Shown here one piece after another: positions 15,751 through 24,522 of a DNA stretch of 64,000 nt. The notes under the pieces were generated by a model, which saw nothing but the letters and a program-made list of their open reading frames with translations, was not told where the DNA came from and did not search any database. The translations under genes were made by a program, and so were the position numbers. The stretch is from Pediococcus inopinatus (lineage in GTDB: Bacteria; Bacillota; Bacilli; Lactobacillales; Lactobacillaceae): assembly GCF_002982135.1 (NCBI RefSeq), contig NZ_CP019981.1, positions 1,178,001 to 1,242,000 of the forward strand, in the 5' to 3' direction. The number at the start of each line of letters is the position of its first letter. Positions within the stretch are counted from its first letter, which is position 1.

Positions 15751-17055
15751 TCAAATAAACGCGTGTTCTATTGCTTGCTTCAAATCACCAACCAAATCAT
15801 CAACGTCTTCCAATCCAATTGACAATCGTAAAACTTGATCATTCAGACCCTGCTGTTCACGAATTGCTGCAGGAATTTCACGATGAGTCGTCCTCGTCGG
15901 ATTAACAATTAATGAACGTGAATCGCCGATATTTGGTAAATAACTAAAGACTTGCACATGGTCAATTAATTTAGCGACATTGTTTGTATCACCTTTCAAT
16001 TCAAAAGATAAGATCCCCCCCACTCCCTTAGGAAAGTATTTTTCTACCAAAGGATTGTCTGACTCAATTCCTGAATAAAAAACCTTTTCAACATGCGGAT
16101 TAGCTACTAAGAATTTCGCAATTTTTGTTGCACTGGCAACTTCACGATCCAAACGTTCAGAAATTGTTTCGAGTCCTAATAAAATTAGATAGGCATCCAC
16201 AGGCTCTAAAACAGCTCCCAGCAAACGTAAATATTTAATGCGAACTCGATTAATAAATGCCTGATCACCAAACTTGCTGACAAAACTCTCTTGGTCGCCG
16301 GTTTCCTCATTACCTAAAGTAAACTCAATTTCAGAAAACTGTGGAAATTTTGGGCTGTCCCAATCAAAACTCCCATGATCCACAACCACACCAGAAACTA
16401 CATTTCCATGCCCATTGATTCCCTTTGTTGAAGAATAAACATCAATATCTGCACCATGCTCAAACGGTCTCAATAAATATGGCGTCGGAAAAGTATTGTC
16501 TACAATCAAAGGAATTCCAGCAGCGTGCGCAATTTCTGCCAGTTTATCCAGGTCAGCAATTTCTGTACTTGGATTTGCGACACTCTCAACATAGATAGCT
16601 TTAGTTTCTGAGCCGATCAAATGGCGCACAGCGTCAAAATCATTAATATCATCTACAAAATCAAAATCGATGCCAAATTTAGGGAAGAAAGTTCGAAACT
16701 CATCGAGACTGGATCCGTATATATTACTTGGCGCGATAATTCGGCCACCGTTTTCAGCCACGTTAAGAATTGTATATGAAATGGCAGCCATTCCAGATCC
16801 AACCGCTACCGCATCCACTCCTCCATCTAATTCAGCCATTCGTTTTTCAAACACGCGAACAGTATGATTACCATCTCTGGAATAATCATATCGATTAGGT
16901 AACTTGCCTGCCACAATTTGATCAGCAACTTTAGTATTTTCAAGTCCAAACGCTGCAGTTTGATAAATTGGCACAGAGGAAGCAAATTGATGATCTTTTG
17001 GGTCATACCCTGCATGAATTCTTAGAGTATCAAATTTATTTTTCGTCATTATCAT
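15751..17055 (-). CDS. metY: O-acetylhomoserine aminocarboxypropyltransferase (sulfhydrylase)
   Basis: A 434-residue PLP enzyme of the Cys/Met metabolism family. The length of about 430 and the region NHTVRVFEKRMAELDGGVDA favour OAH sulfhydrylase over the ~380-residue cystathionine enzymes. The PLP lysine is in SSTKGINGHGN near residue 212. The reaction makes homocysteine from O-acetylhomoserine and sulfide, or cysteine from O-acetylserine. It starts 12 bases after the frameshifted cystathionine gene and shares its methionine T-box. With that gene broken, direct sulfhydrylation could be the remaining route. Confidence 0.85.
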   Translation of the reverse strand: MIMTKNKFDTLRIHAGYDPKDHQFASSVPIYQTAAFGLENTKVADQIVAGKLPNRYDYSRDGNHTVRVFEKRMAELDGGVDAVAVGSGMAAISYTILNVAENGGRIIAPSNIYGSSLDEFRTFFPKFGIDFDFVDDINDFDAVRHLIGSETKAIYVESVANPSTEIADLDKLAEIAHAAGIPLIVDNTFPTPYLLRPFEHGADIDVYSSTKGINGHGNVVSGVVVDHGSFDWDSPKFPQFSEIEFTLGNEETGDQESFVSKFGDQAFINRVRIKYLRLLGAVLEPVDAYLILLGLETISERLDREVASATKIAKFLVANPHVEKVFYSGIESDNPLVEKYFPKGVGGILSFELKGDTNNVAKLIDHVQVFSYLPNIGDSRSLIVNPTRTTHREIPAAIREQQGLNDQVLRLSIGLEDVDDLVGDLKQAIEHAFI

Positions 17056-17067
17056 TAAACCGTCCTT

Positions 17068-18239
17068 TTATATTTTCTGTTTTTCGACTGGGTGAGCTAC
17101 CGCAAAAGCAATGGCCTGCTTCAAATCTGCAATTAAATCTGTGCTATCTTCAATACCCACTGCTAACCGAATTAATTGAGTGCTAATACCTGCCTTTAAT
17201 CTTTCGGCTGGTGGTAACTCAGCGTGGCTCATCTCATAAGGTAATTCTGCCAAACTTTCAACTGCTCCCAAACTAACCGCTAAACAAATTAACTGCAATT
17301 GATTAACAAAAGCCGCTGCATTGATTTGTGGCGCCAATTCAAAAGAAAGGACTCCGCCAAATCCGTGGCACTCTGTAGATGCAATCAAATAATCTTTTGT
17401 TCCCTTTATGCCAGGATAATAAATTTTCGAGATTTCAGATTGTTTCTCTAAAAATGAATAATTTCAAAGGCGTTTTGCTGTTGCCGATCCATCCGGACTG
17501 AAAGGGTTTGAATCCCACGTCTTACCAAACTGGCACTTTCTGGTGATAATACGCCACCCAAAGCATTTTGAACAAAATAAATCTTTTTTCCTAATTCTTC
17601 ACTGTTTGTAACCACCAACCCGGCGACCACATCAGAATGACCGCTAAGGTACTTTGTTGCCGAATGCAACACAATATCTGCACCTAAGTTAAGCGGCTTT
17701 TGCAAATAGGGAGTTAAAAAAGTATTATCTACGATTGTTAGCAAATGATGTTGTTTAGCAATTTTTGCAACTTCTGTCACGCTAGAAACACGTAATAACG
17801 GATTCGTAACCGGCTCAAAATAAATTGCTTTCGTATTTTCTTTAATAGCAGGCTCGATCGTGGCTAAGTTAGTCGTATCAACCACTGCAAACTCAATTCC
17901 ACGTTCTTTAAAATACTGGTTTAAAATTCGAAATGTGCCCCCGTAGATTTGATTACCAACCAAAATATGATCGCCCGGTTTGAAAATTGCAAAAACAGCA
18001 TGAATAGCCGCCATTCCAGAAGCGAATGCAAATCCATTTTTACCATTTTCCAACAAAGTTATTTGTTTTTCTAAATATTCACGAGTCGGATTGCCTGACC
18101 GTTCATAATCCCATCTCACTTTACTTGTCGCACTAGGATATGCATATGTAGATGAATTATAGATAGGAATATTTATTGCACCAGTTTGATTATCATGAAT
18201 ATTTTGACCGTGTACTAATTCTGTATTAAATCCCGTCAT
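17068..18239 (-). pseudogene. Frameshifted trans-sulfuration enzyme (cystathionine gamma-synthase/lyase family)
   Basis: Two frames together cover one ~390-residue PLP protein. The first (18239 to 17448) has the PLP lysine in HSATKYLSGHSDV and stops at TAG right after AFEIIHF. The second resumes with EKQSEISKIYYPGIK and continues through GFGGVLSFEL to the normal C-terminus. One base added to the run of five T before the stop restores the frame, so a one-base loss is the simplest cause. GGAGG precedes ATG 18239. The two halves are otherwise intact, so the event is recent, or it is a sequencing error in a homopolymer. Confidence 0.85.
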
Positions 18240-18256
18240 TATTATTACCTCCAAAT

Positions 18257-18545
18257 AAAAAAAGCACGTTCTCATCCCCGCCTATTTCTAGACAAGGACG
18301 GAAACATGCTTTTCCGCGGTACCACCTTAATTCAAATAACCTTCACAGATTATTCCTCTTCAGGTACGTGATTCAAATTTTATTTACTCAGATACCCTAA
18401 CCCTATAACGGGAGTTCCCGCTTTTAGTCTTACACCTGAATGCTCGACCAAAGAAATTGCAATTAGACCATCTTCAACCAGTTTTTATTATCGTTTTCCA
18501 CCAGATAACGACTCTCTGTAAATAATTGCTTGTTTACTCATCTAT
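18257..18545 (-). promoter_or_regulatory. Methionine T-box riboswitch leader
   Basis: The leader has the S-turn AGTA (18535-18538), the AGAGAG element (18512-18517), a 3' specifier loop GAA-G-ATG-G with the ATG specifier at 18469-18471, and the T-box AAGGTGGTACCGCGG (18314-18328). A terminator whose stem ends GTGCTTTTTTT follows. The stem AACAAG/CTGGTT joins the S-turn strands. ATG reads methionine, and the bulge TGGT fits a tRNA with A73. Uncharged tRNA-Met would allow read-through into the cystathionine gene and metY. Confidence 0.88.
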
Positions 18546-18567
18546 ACATTTTTTATTTATTAAAGTT

Positions 18568-18596
18568 ATTATTCATCTCTAAATTAAAAAAGTCAA
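18568..18596 (-). promoter_or_regulatory. Promoter of the methionine T-box operon
   Basis: On the minus strand, -35 TTGACT (18591-18596) and -10 AATAAT (18568-18573) are 17 bases apart, about 25 bases before the leader. Confidence 0.55.
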
Positions 18597-18636
18597 CCGT
18601 TTTTTAATCTTTTTTTCATCTCACATTAATCTTTTT

Positions 18637-18673
18637 CATAAAAAAGCAGCCTTGATGACACTCAAGACTGCTT
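18637..18673 (-). terminator. Terminator of ccpA
   Basis: AAGCAGTCTTGA and TCAAGGCTGCTT pair with one mismatch around TGACAC-type loop bases, followed by a T-run on the minus strand, just after the ccpA stop. Confidence 0.85.
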
Positions 18674-18698
18674 TGCATGATTCTATTCACTAGCTAAC

Positions 18699-19703
18699 TT
18701 ATTTTTTGGTTGTCTGACGACTGTCCAAACCATAAGGTAATGTAATCGTTGGTTCTTCGATCTCTTCTTTGTTCATCAACTTAGTCAATAAACGCATTGA
18801 AACTGCCCCAATATCATAAAGTGGCTGAGTAATTGATGTTAATTGTGGACGAACAAGTTGGGCAACTTGTGTATCGTTGCTTGTGATTAAAGCAAATTCA
18901 TCAGGTACCTTAACACCCTGATCGGTTAAACCATTTAAAACTCCTGCGGCCAATCGATCATCACCAACAAATGCCGCACTGATATCTGTCCCCTTAAGCT
19001 GGCTTGCTAACTTTATTCCAGCTTCATAACTGTAATCAGTTTCAAAAATTAGCTTTTCATCGAATTTGTATCCAGCTTTTTTGAGAGCTTCTTTATAACC
19101 TGCTAATCGATACTGACCATTAATTGGTTCACTCAATGAACCACTAATAAATGCAACCTTTTTGTTTCCCTCAGCAATTAGTTTAGAAACCGCTTCTTCA
19201 GTTGATTTAACATAATCAATACTTACAGATGGTACACTTTCTTGGTCATCCACAGAACCGGCAAAAACAATCGGAGTTCTTGAATGTGAAAACTCTTCAC
19301 GTAATTTATCATTAACCCGATTACCCATAAAAATAATACCATCAACTTGTTTTGCAAGTAGTGTATTTAAAACCATCATTTCTTTTTGATCGTTTTCGTC
19401 AGAATTTTCCATAATAATGTTGTACTTATACATTGAAGCAACATCATCAATTCCTCGTGCTAACGAAGCAAAATACCCGTTAGTTACATCTGGGATAATG
19501 ACCCCAATGGTTGTCGACTTCTTGCTTGCTAATCCTCGTGCTACAGCGTTAGGACGGTAATCGAGTTTATCAATAACATCGTTAACTCGTTGTCTAGTAG
19601 CTGGTTTTACATTTTGATTACCATTCACCACTCGTGAAACCGTGGCCATTGAAACTCCAGCCTCTCGTGCCACATCATAAATCGTTACAGTTTGTTTTTC
19701 CAT
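18699..19703 (-). CDS. ccpA: Catabolite control protein A
   Basis: A 334-residue LacI-family regulator. The N-terminal helix-turn-helix (TIYDVAREAGVSMATVSRVVNG) with hinge RPNAVARGLA is followed by a periplasmic-binding-type core that binds HPr-Ser-P. CcpA represses or activates carbon genes at cre sites. The length, the hinge and above all the divergent pepQ neighbour identify it. A partial cre-like sequence at 19731-19744 just upstream of the start suggests autoregulation. AAAGGAGAC precedes the ATG. Confidence 0.95.
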   Translation of the reverse strand: MEKQTVTIYDVAREAGVSMATVSRVVNGNQNVKPATRQRVNDVIDKLDYRPNAVARGLASKKSTTIGVIIPDVTNGYFASLARGIDDVASMYKYNIIMENSDENDQKEMMVLNTLLAKQVDGIIFMGNRVNDKLREEFSHSRTPIVFAGSVDDQESVPSVSIDYVKSTEEAVSKLIAEGNKKVAFISGSLSEPINGQYRLAGYKEALKKAGYKFDEKLIFETDYSYEAGIKLASQLKGTDISAAFVGDDRLAAGVLNGLTDQGVKVPDEFALITSNDTQVAQLVRPQLTSITQPLYDIGAVSMRLLTKLMNKEEIEEPTITLPYGLDSRQTTKK

Positions 19704-19730
19704 TTGAATAAAGTCTCCTTTGTGCGTTAT

Positions 19731-19744
19731 TATACGTTTTCACA
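19731..19744. promoter_or_regulatory. Partial cre-like site before ccpA
   Basis: Read on the minus strand as TGTGAAAACGTATA, it contains TGAAAACG, one good half of a cre, with a degenerate second half. It lies about 30 bases before the ccpA start. Confidence 0.35.
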
Positions 19745-19796
19745 TGTTTTCATTGCCTTGTCAACGTTACCAAAAAAAGTAAGTCTCTGCAAGTGT

Positions 19797-19810
19797 AGGA
19801 AACGCTTTCA
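19797..19810. promoter_or_regulatory. cre site between ccpA and pepQ
   Basis: AGGAAACGCTTTCA matches the cre consensus TGWAANCGNTNWCA at nearly all positions. It lies about 50 bases upstream of the pepQ -10 box. A cre in the ccpA-pepQ gap is known from other lactobacilli. Confidence 0.75.
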
Positions 19811-19859
19811 TGAAAAATATACCTCTTTTTTAGTTTTATTTCAAGGGAAACCTGTATGA

Positions 19860-19865
19860 TATAAT
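19860..19865 (+). promoter_or_regulatory. Probable pepQ -10 box
   Basis: TATAAT occurs 32 bases before the pepQ ATG. No clear -35 is visible (TTTCAA-like sequence about 16 bases upstream). Confidence 0.45.
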
Positions 19866-19897
19866 ATTAATAACACAAAAAGAAAGAAGACGATTAC

Positions 19898-20995
19898 ATG
19901 ACACAGCTAGATAAAGTTCGTACGTGGGTCAATGATCATAAGATAGATATTGCTTATATTAGCGATCCTAAGTCAATTGAGTACCTAACCGGATTCGCAA
20001 GTGATCCAGTGGAACGCATTCTTGGCTTGTTTGTTTTTCCAAATGCTGATCCATTCCTGTTCGCGCCAGCGCTTGAAGTGGAAGCCATTCGCGACACTGG
20101 TTGGAAATTTCCAGTTTATGGTTACCTAGATCATGAGCAGCCGTTTGAAATGATCGCTACCCAAATTAAAAAACGCGCAGCCGCCCCTACTCATTGGGCC
20201 ATTGAAAAAAACAATCTTACAATTGCTCATTTCAATGCGATGAAAGCTCAATTCCCAACGGCCAATTTTGATCTAGATTTAACCCCTTCGATTGAAAAAC
20301 TCCGTTTAATTAAAACAGCAGACGAAATTGAAAAATTAGACGCGGCCGGTCGTGAAGCGGACCTAGCATTTAAAATTGGCTTTGAAGCGGTTCAAACTGG
20401 CCGTCCCGAAGCAGAAATTTCAGCAGAATTAGAATATGTCCTTAAGAAAAAAGGTGTCATGCAAATGAGTTTTGACACTTTAATTCAGGCTGGTGCCCAC
20501 GCTGCTGAGCCTCATGGCGCGACTGCAATGAATAAGATCCAAAACAATGAATTAGTCTTATTCGATTTAGGAACCATTCACCAAGGATATATTAGTGATG
20601 CGTCTCGAACAGTTGCCGTTGGGAAACCAAACGAAAAATCCATGGATATTTATAAAGTATGTTTAGAAGCACAATTAACCGCACAAGCACAAGCTAAACC
20701 AGGTATGATTGCAGAGGATTTAGATAAAATTGCTCGTGATATCATCACAAAAGCTGGTTACGGTGAATACTTTATTCATCGTCTTGGCCACGGGATGGGC
20801 ATGGGCGAACATGAATTTCCGTCTATCATGGAAGGAAATAAAATGGCTCTTGAAGAAGGCATGTGTTTCTCAATTGAACCTGGGATTTACATTCCCGGAG
20901 TTGCCGGTGTTCGGATTGAAGACTGCGTACACATTACCAAAAATGGTTGTGAACCTTTCACACATACTTCAAAAGAACTCACATATGTTGGTTAA
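19898..20995 (+). CDS. pepQ: Xaa-Pro dipeptidase (prolidase)
   Basis: A 365-residue M24-family metallopeptidase that splits dipeptides with C-terminal proline. It has a creatinase-type N-terminal domain to about residue 125 and a pita-bread catalytic domain. Metal ligands are Asp in LFDLGTIHQGYISD (two), His in RLGHGMGMGEHEF, Glu in FSIEPGIY and Glu in VRIEDCV. It is divergent from ccpA with a cre between them, so carbon control is likely. A bidirectional terminator follows. Confidence 0.95.
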   Translation: MTQLDKVRTWVNDHKIDIAYISDPKSIEYLTGFASDPVERILGLFVFPNADPFLFAPALEVEAIRDTGWKFPVYGYLDHEQPFEMIATQIKKRAAAPTHWAIEKNNLTIAHFNAMKAQFPTANFDLDLTPSIEKLRLIKTADEIEKLDAAGREADLAFKIGFEAVQTGRPEAEISAELEYVLKKKGVMQMSFDTLIQAGAHAAEPHGATAMNKIQNNELVLFDLGTIHQGYISDASRTVAVGKPNEKSMDIYKVCLEAQLTAQAQAKPGMIAEDLDKIARDIITKAGYGEYFIHRLGHGMGMGEHEFPSIMEGNKMALEEGMCFSIEPGIYIPGVAGVRIEDCVHITKNGCEPFTHTSKELTYVG

Positions 20996-21016
20996 TTTCA
21001 TATTTTCGATAAATTA

Positions 21017-21053
21017 AAAGACCCTTTCGTTTTTATGCGAAAGAGCCTTTTTG
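21017..21053. terminator. Bidirectional terminator between pepQ and the YtxH gene
   Basis: AAAAGACCCTTTCG and CGAAAGAGCCTTTT pair with few mismatches around a T-rich loop and are flanked by A- and T-runs. It serves the convergent pepQ and the YtxH gene. Confidence 0.75.
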
Positions 21054-21071
21054 TTTGTTTAGAGTTGCCAT

Positions 21072-21455
21072 TTACTTTGAATCAGCGTGCGGCATAAAGA
21101 CTTCCGTTGGTGCTTCGTACGCACCATCGCCATCAACAAAGATATCGTCCTCTTGATCTAATTCATCTCGAAGTTCATCGGTTGATGCCTGAAAGCTATC
21201 AGACGCGGATTCAAAAAGATCGCTTTTACCCTCAAGAACCTTTTCCTTAAGATCCGCGGCAGAATCAAAAATACGGTCTTTTAATTCGCTTTCCCAATCG
21301 TCGCCCTCAAGATTATTATCTGCTCTGAATTGGTTAACTTTTTCCTGCGCGCCTTCAATCAAATCCTCTTTTGTTGTACCAGTTAATTTCAAGGTTGCAT
21401 AAACTGCAGCAGAGCCACCTAATAAAGCTCCTAATAAAAATTTAGCTTTTCCCAT
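21072..21455 (-). CDS. YtxH domain-containing protein
   Basis: A 127-residue protein with one N-terminal membrane segment (FLLGALLGGSAAVYATLKL) and a long, charged, mostly helical tail with many Asp/Glu and Ser, as in YtxH. Function in the family is poorly defined; a link to envelope stress is known for some. The ATG at 21455 follows TTGGAGG. It lies 19 bases after the DUF948 gene, a frequent pairing, so they are probably one operon. Confidence 0.8.
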   Translation of the reverse strand: MGKAKFLLGALLGGSAAVYATLKLTGTTKEDLIEGAQEKVNQFRADNNLEGDDWESELKDRIFDSAADLKEKVLEGKSDLFESASDSFQASTDELRDELDQEDDIFVDGDGAYEAPTEVFMPHADSK

Positions 21456-21474
21456 TTCTAAAACCTCCAACTTT

Positions 21475-21876
21475 TTATTTGTTTTTATGTTCTCTATACA
21501 TATTTACAGCACTCTTGCCAACTTTGAAAGCTGTCGAAACTTTGCCAGATTTCTTACCTGGATTTGTCAATTTTGTTGTCAAATTACGAGTTGCCTCATT
21601 TAAATCAGAAGTGCTCTGACCTAGATCAGCCATTGCTTGAAATACTGGATCAATCGTTGCTACCTTACCATTCACATCAGCCAATAAATCATTTGCATTA
21701 GCCATAATGTCTTCGGCTTCTTTAGAAAGTAAATCCACATCTTTTGTAACTACCGCTAAACTTCGGTTAATTTCCACTAGAATCTTTGAAGCACGGATCA
21801 AAACAACTCCAATAAATAATACTAATACTAATAAAGCTACTGCTGCGATAATCGCTGCAATTCCGCCACCTGTCAT
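21475..21876 (-). CDS. DUF948 domain-containing protein
   Basis: A 133-residue protein with an N-terminal membrane helix (AAIIAAVALLVLVLFIGVVLI) followed by an amphipathic coiled-coil region of regularly spaced hydrophobics and a basic C-terminus. This is the DUF948 architecture (Bacillus YtxG). The GGAGG-like site is well placed. It is first in a two-gene unit with the YtxH gene. Confidence 0.85.
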   Translation of the reverse strand: MTGGGIAAIIAAVALLVLVLFIGVVLIRASKILVEINRSLAVVTKDVDLLSKEAEDIMANANDLLADVNGKVATIDPVFQAMADLGQSTSDLNEATRNLTTKLTNPGKKSGKVSTAFKVGKSAVNMYREHKNK

Positions 21877-22016
21877 AATTCAACCTCCTCGTTAACTTGA
21901 ATATCTTAAGCATATCATTACAAATTACCCACTGCAATTAAAAAAGAAGTAAAATCCTTTTTTTATGAAACTGATTACAAATTTTTTTTAGTCTGTTAAA
22001 ATCAATATATAAGGAG

Positions 22017-22907
22017 ATGGTCAATATTAACTTTTTTATCGGTGCCACAAGCTCCCCTCTTTCACTAATCAAAGCCTTTCAAAAGTATTTTACTTCCTTT
22101 GACTGGGAAAAGATCGCGACAGGTTTAATTAATCATCTATTTGAAATTATTCTGATCTCTATATTTTTTTGGTTGCTAAATTCAATTGGTAAACGTTTAT
22201 TAACTCGTGGATTACATAAATACCACCACTTAAATGACGCTATGCCTAGCCGAGCAATGACGTTATTAGCTCTAGTCATTAATATTTTTCACTATGTTGT
22301 TTTATTCTTCTATCTTTATGCCTTGCTTTCCATTATTGGTGTTCCGATTGGCACGCTCGTTGCTGGGGCCGGTATTATTAGTATCGCAGTTGGCCTTGGT
22401 GCGCAGGGCTTAGTCAGCGATATTGTAAATGGCTTATTCATTTTGTTGGATGGTCAATTGGATGTTGGTGATCAAGTTACTATCCAAAACATTAATGGAA
22501 AAGTAACCGAAATTGGTTTACGTTCTACTCAGATTCTTTCTGATGATGGTACCACAAATTTCATTCCTAATCGATCAATTACAGCAATTGCTAATCATTC
22601 ACGTAACGATCAAGTTGTGACTATTTTTCTTGCTTTCACAGATTTGTCTGAATTAGAAAACGGAAAAAAAATTATTGAAAAAATAAATCCTACCTTAACC
22701 GCAACCCTTAATGATGTCACAACTGATCCTGTATTAACAGGCCCCGTTCAGGATCATCAAGGAAATATCGGATTGCGGGTTAAAATGTACGTGGCTAACG
22801 GAACAGTAGATACAATTCAAACAATTTATTTACAAAAATACCTAACAGAGCTTTCTGCTAATAAGATTCATGTTATCAACAATCAATTGCTCAAAACCAA
22901 CAAATAA
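22017..22907 (+). CDS. MscS-family small-conductance mechanosensitive channel
   Basis: A 296-residue membrane protein with three N-terminal helices. The pore-lining TM3 is VAGAGIISIAVGLGAQGLVS near residue 117, followed by the beta domain (GDQVTIQNINGKVTEIGLRST, then FIPNRSI). It opens on hypo-osmotic shock. The only ATG (22017) directly abuts AAGGAG, an unusable spacing; an in-frame ATT nine bases downstream has ideal spacing. The exact start is therefore unsure. It stands alone between its promoter region and a strong terminator. Confidence 0.88.
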   Translation: MVNINFFIGATSSPLSLIKAFQKYFTSFDWEKIATGLINHLFEIILISIFFWLLNSIGKRLLTRGLHKYHHLNDAMPSRAMTLLALVINIFHYVVLFFYLYALLSIIGVPIGTLVAGAGIISIAVGLGAQGLVSDIVNGLFILLDGQLDVGDQVTIQNINGKVTEIGLRSTQILSDDGTTNFIPNRSITAIANHSRNDQVVTIFLAFTDLSELENGKKIIEKINPTLTATLNDVTTDPVLTGPVQDHQGNIGLRVKMYVANGTVDTIQTIYLQKYLTELSANKIHVINNQLLKTNK

Positions 22908-22908
22908 A

Positions 22909-22957
22909 AAATGTCCTTGAAATGCAAAACTAAAATTTGCATCTCAAGGACATTTTT
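22909..22957. terminator. Strong bidirectional terminator between mscS and rdgB
   Basis: The 17-base arms starting TGTCCTTGA (22912-22928) and ending CAAGGACA (22936-22952) pair with one mismatch around a 7-base loop. A- and T-runs flank it, serving both convergent genes. Confidence 0.9.
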
Positions 22958-22974
22958 AGATAATTTATTCGTTA

Positions 22975-23574
22975 TTACCACCACTGATCGAAAAGCTTAA
23001 GAAGCTTTTCACTGGCTCTTCCGCGATGACTAATTTGATTCTTCTCAGCCGCTGACATCTCTGCTAAAGATTTTTCTTTTTCTGGTACCCAAAACAAAGG
23101 ATCATAACCAAATCCATTGTTTCCCCTAGGTACTAACAGGATTAGGCCTCGTAATTCACCATCGACTACCAGCTTATCTTCATTAGGTTTCATCAACACC
23201 AATGTTGTATGGAAAGTGGCCGTTCTTTTCTCCAATGGCACTCCTGCAAGCTCACTCAATATTTTTGCATTATTGGCGGCATCATCATGATCACCTGCAT
23301 ACCGAGCAGAGAAGATTCCCGGACGCCCATTTAGTTCATCTATTTCGAGACCCGAATCATCTGCTAAAACTGGCAACTTAGTTTGTTTGGCAACTGCCCT
23401 AGCTTTTAAAGTGGCATTTTCTTCAAACGTGAGACCTGTCTCTTTAATTTCTCCAATTTGTGGATAATCTTTTAACGAGGAAACCTCAATATGTTTGGGG
23501 GCAAATAACTTCTTAAATTCCGCAAGTTTGCCTAAATTATTGGTAGCGATGACGATATGATTATTTGCAGTCAT
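22975..23574 (-). CDS. rdgB: XTP/dITP diphosphatase (HAM1/RdgB)
   Basis: A 199-residue house-cleaning pyrophosphatase that removes non-canonical purine nucleotides such as XTP and dITP. The motifs [12 protein letters not shown] at the N-terminus, [10 protein letters not shown] near residue 70, and [14 protein letters not shown] then SHRGRA near the C-terminus are complete. Its ATG overlaps the murI stop as ATGA, so translation is coupled. Pairing of murI with rdgB is common in lactobacilli. Confidence 0.93.
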   Translation of the reverse strand: MTANNHIVIATNNLGKLAEFKKLFAPKHIEVSSLKDYPQIGEIKETGLTFEENATLKARAVAKQTKLPVLADDSGLEIDELNGRPGIFSARYAGDHDDAANNAKILSELAGVPLEKRTATFHTTLVLMKPNEDKLVVDGELRGLILLVPRGNNGFGYDPLFWVPEKEKSLAEMSAAEKNQISHRGRASEKLLKLFDQWW

Positions 23575-24395
23575 TTTTCTATCCTCAATTCTAGTTCATC
23601 AATTTGCGCTTTTTTTGATTGAATATCAATCTCTAACCATTGGCTAGCAATCTGATTAAAGCTTAAGGGGGAAGCTGTTGTAAAGTATGCATTCTTAGTT
23701 TGATCACCTGCTGCATCTTTGGCAATCTCAAAATAATCCAACAACGCAGAAACGGTTCCCACAGTTTCAGCACCCGAATCGATTAGCTTAACTTGTTCAC
23801 CCATCACATCTTGTATAATTGGTCTTAAAAGCGGATAGTGTGTACATCCCAAAATCAATGTATCCACATCTTTATTCTCGAAAAACTGTAACGTCTCGGC
23901 AACGACCTTTTTAGCAATTGGTGAATCATACTCATTGCTCTCAACGAGGGGCACAAACTTGGGACACGCTAAACTAAAGACCTCAACAGAATTGTCTTTA
24001 GACAGAATTGCCCTTTCATAGGCCTGACTCTTAATTGTGCCTTCCGTTCCAATAACGCCAATTCGACGATTACGAGTGGCTTTTAATGCGGCTCTGCTTC
24101 CTGGAGAAATCACCCCAATTACTGGAATCGGCAGCTTTTCTTGGAGATCTTCTAACGCAGCCGCTGTTGCAGTATTGCAAGCAATGACTAACATTTTAAT
24201 ATCCCGCTGCATTAAAAAAGAGGCCATTTGTTCAGAGAAATGACGAACCTCATCACTAGAACGAGGCCCATAAGGCAATCTAGCTTGGTCCCCAATAAAG
24301 TAAACAGATTCAAGCGGTAATTGCCGTAAAGCCTCTCGCACGACCGTCAAACCACCTACTCCTGAATCCATAAATCCAATTGCACGGTTATCCAT
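23571..24395 (-). CDS. murI: Glutamate racemase
   Basis: The 274-residue enzyme makes D-glutamate for peptidoglycan. Catalytic cysteines are in ACNTATAA near residue 73 and LGCTHYPLL near residue 185; the N-terminal [11 protein letters not shown] loop is also present. The start at 24395 is chosen because AAAAGGA lies at the right distance; the longer frame to 24461 has no ribosome site. It is coupled to rdgB. Confidence 0.93.
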   Translation of the reverse strand: MDNRAIGFMDSGVGGLTVVREALRQLPLESVYFIGDQARLPYGPRSSDEVRHFSEQMASFLMQRDIKMLVIACNTATAAALEDLQEKLPIPVIGVISPGSRAALKATRNRRIGVIGTEGTIKSQAYERAILSKDNSVEVFSLACPKFVPLVESNEYDSPIAKKVVAETLQFFENKDVDTLILGCTHYPLLRPIIQDVMGEQVKLIDSGAETVGTVSALLDYFEIAKDAAGDQTKNAYFTTASPLSFNQIASQWLEIDIQSKKAQIDELELRIEK

Positions 24396-24472
24396 TTTAT
24401 TCATCCTTTTCACGTGATCTGAAACTCCATTATCTCTTTTAAAAAAAATAAAATCAAGCATGACCTCTGGAT

Positions 24473-24505
24473 AAAAAATAAAACAACAGCTAACCTGTTG
24501 TTTTA
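24473..24505 (-). terminator. Terminator of the dlt operon
   Basis: AACAACAG (24482-24489) and CTGTTGTT (24495-24502) are perfect inverted copies with T-rich sequence following on the minus strand, shortly after dltD. Confidence 0.8.
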
Positions 24506-24522
24506 TTAAGTGTAGAAAATTT

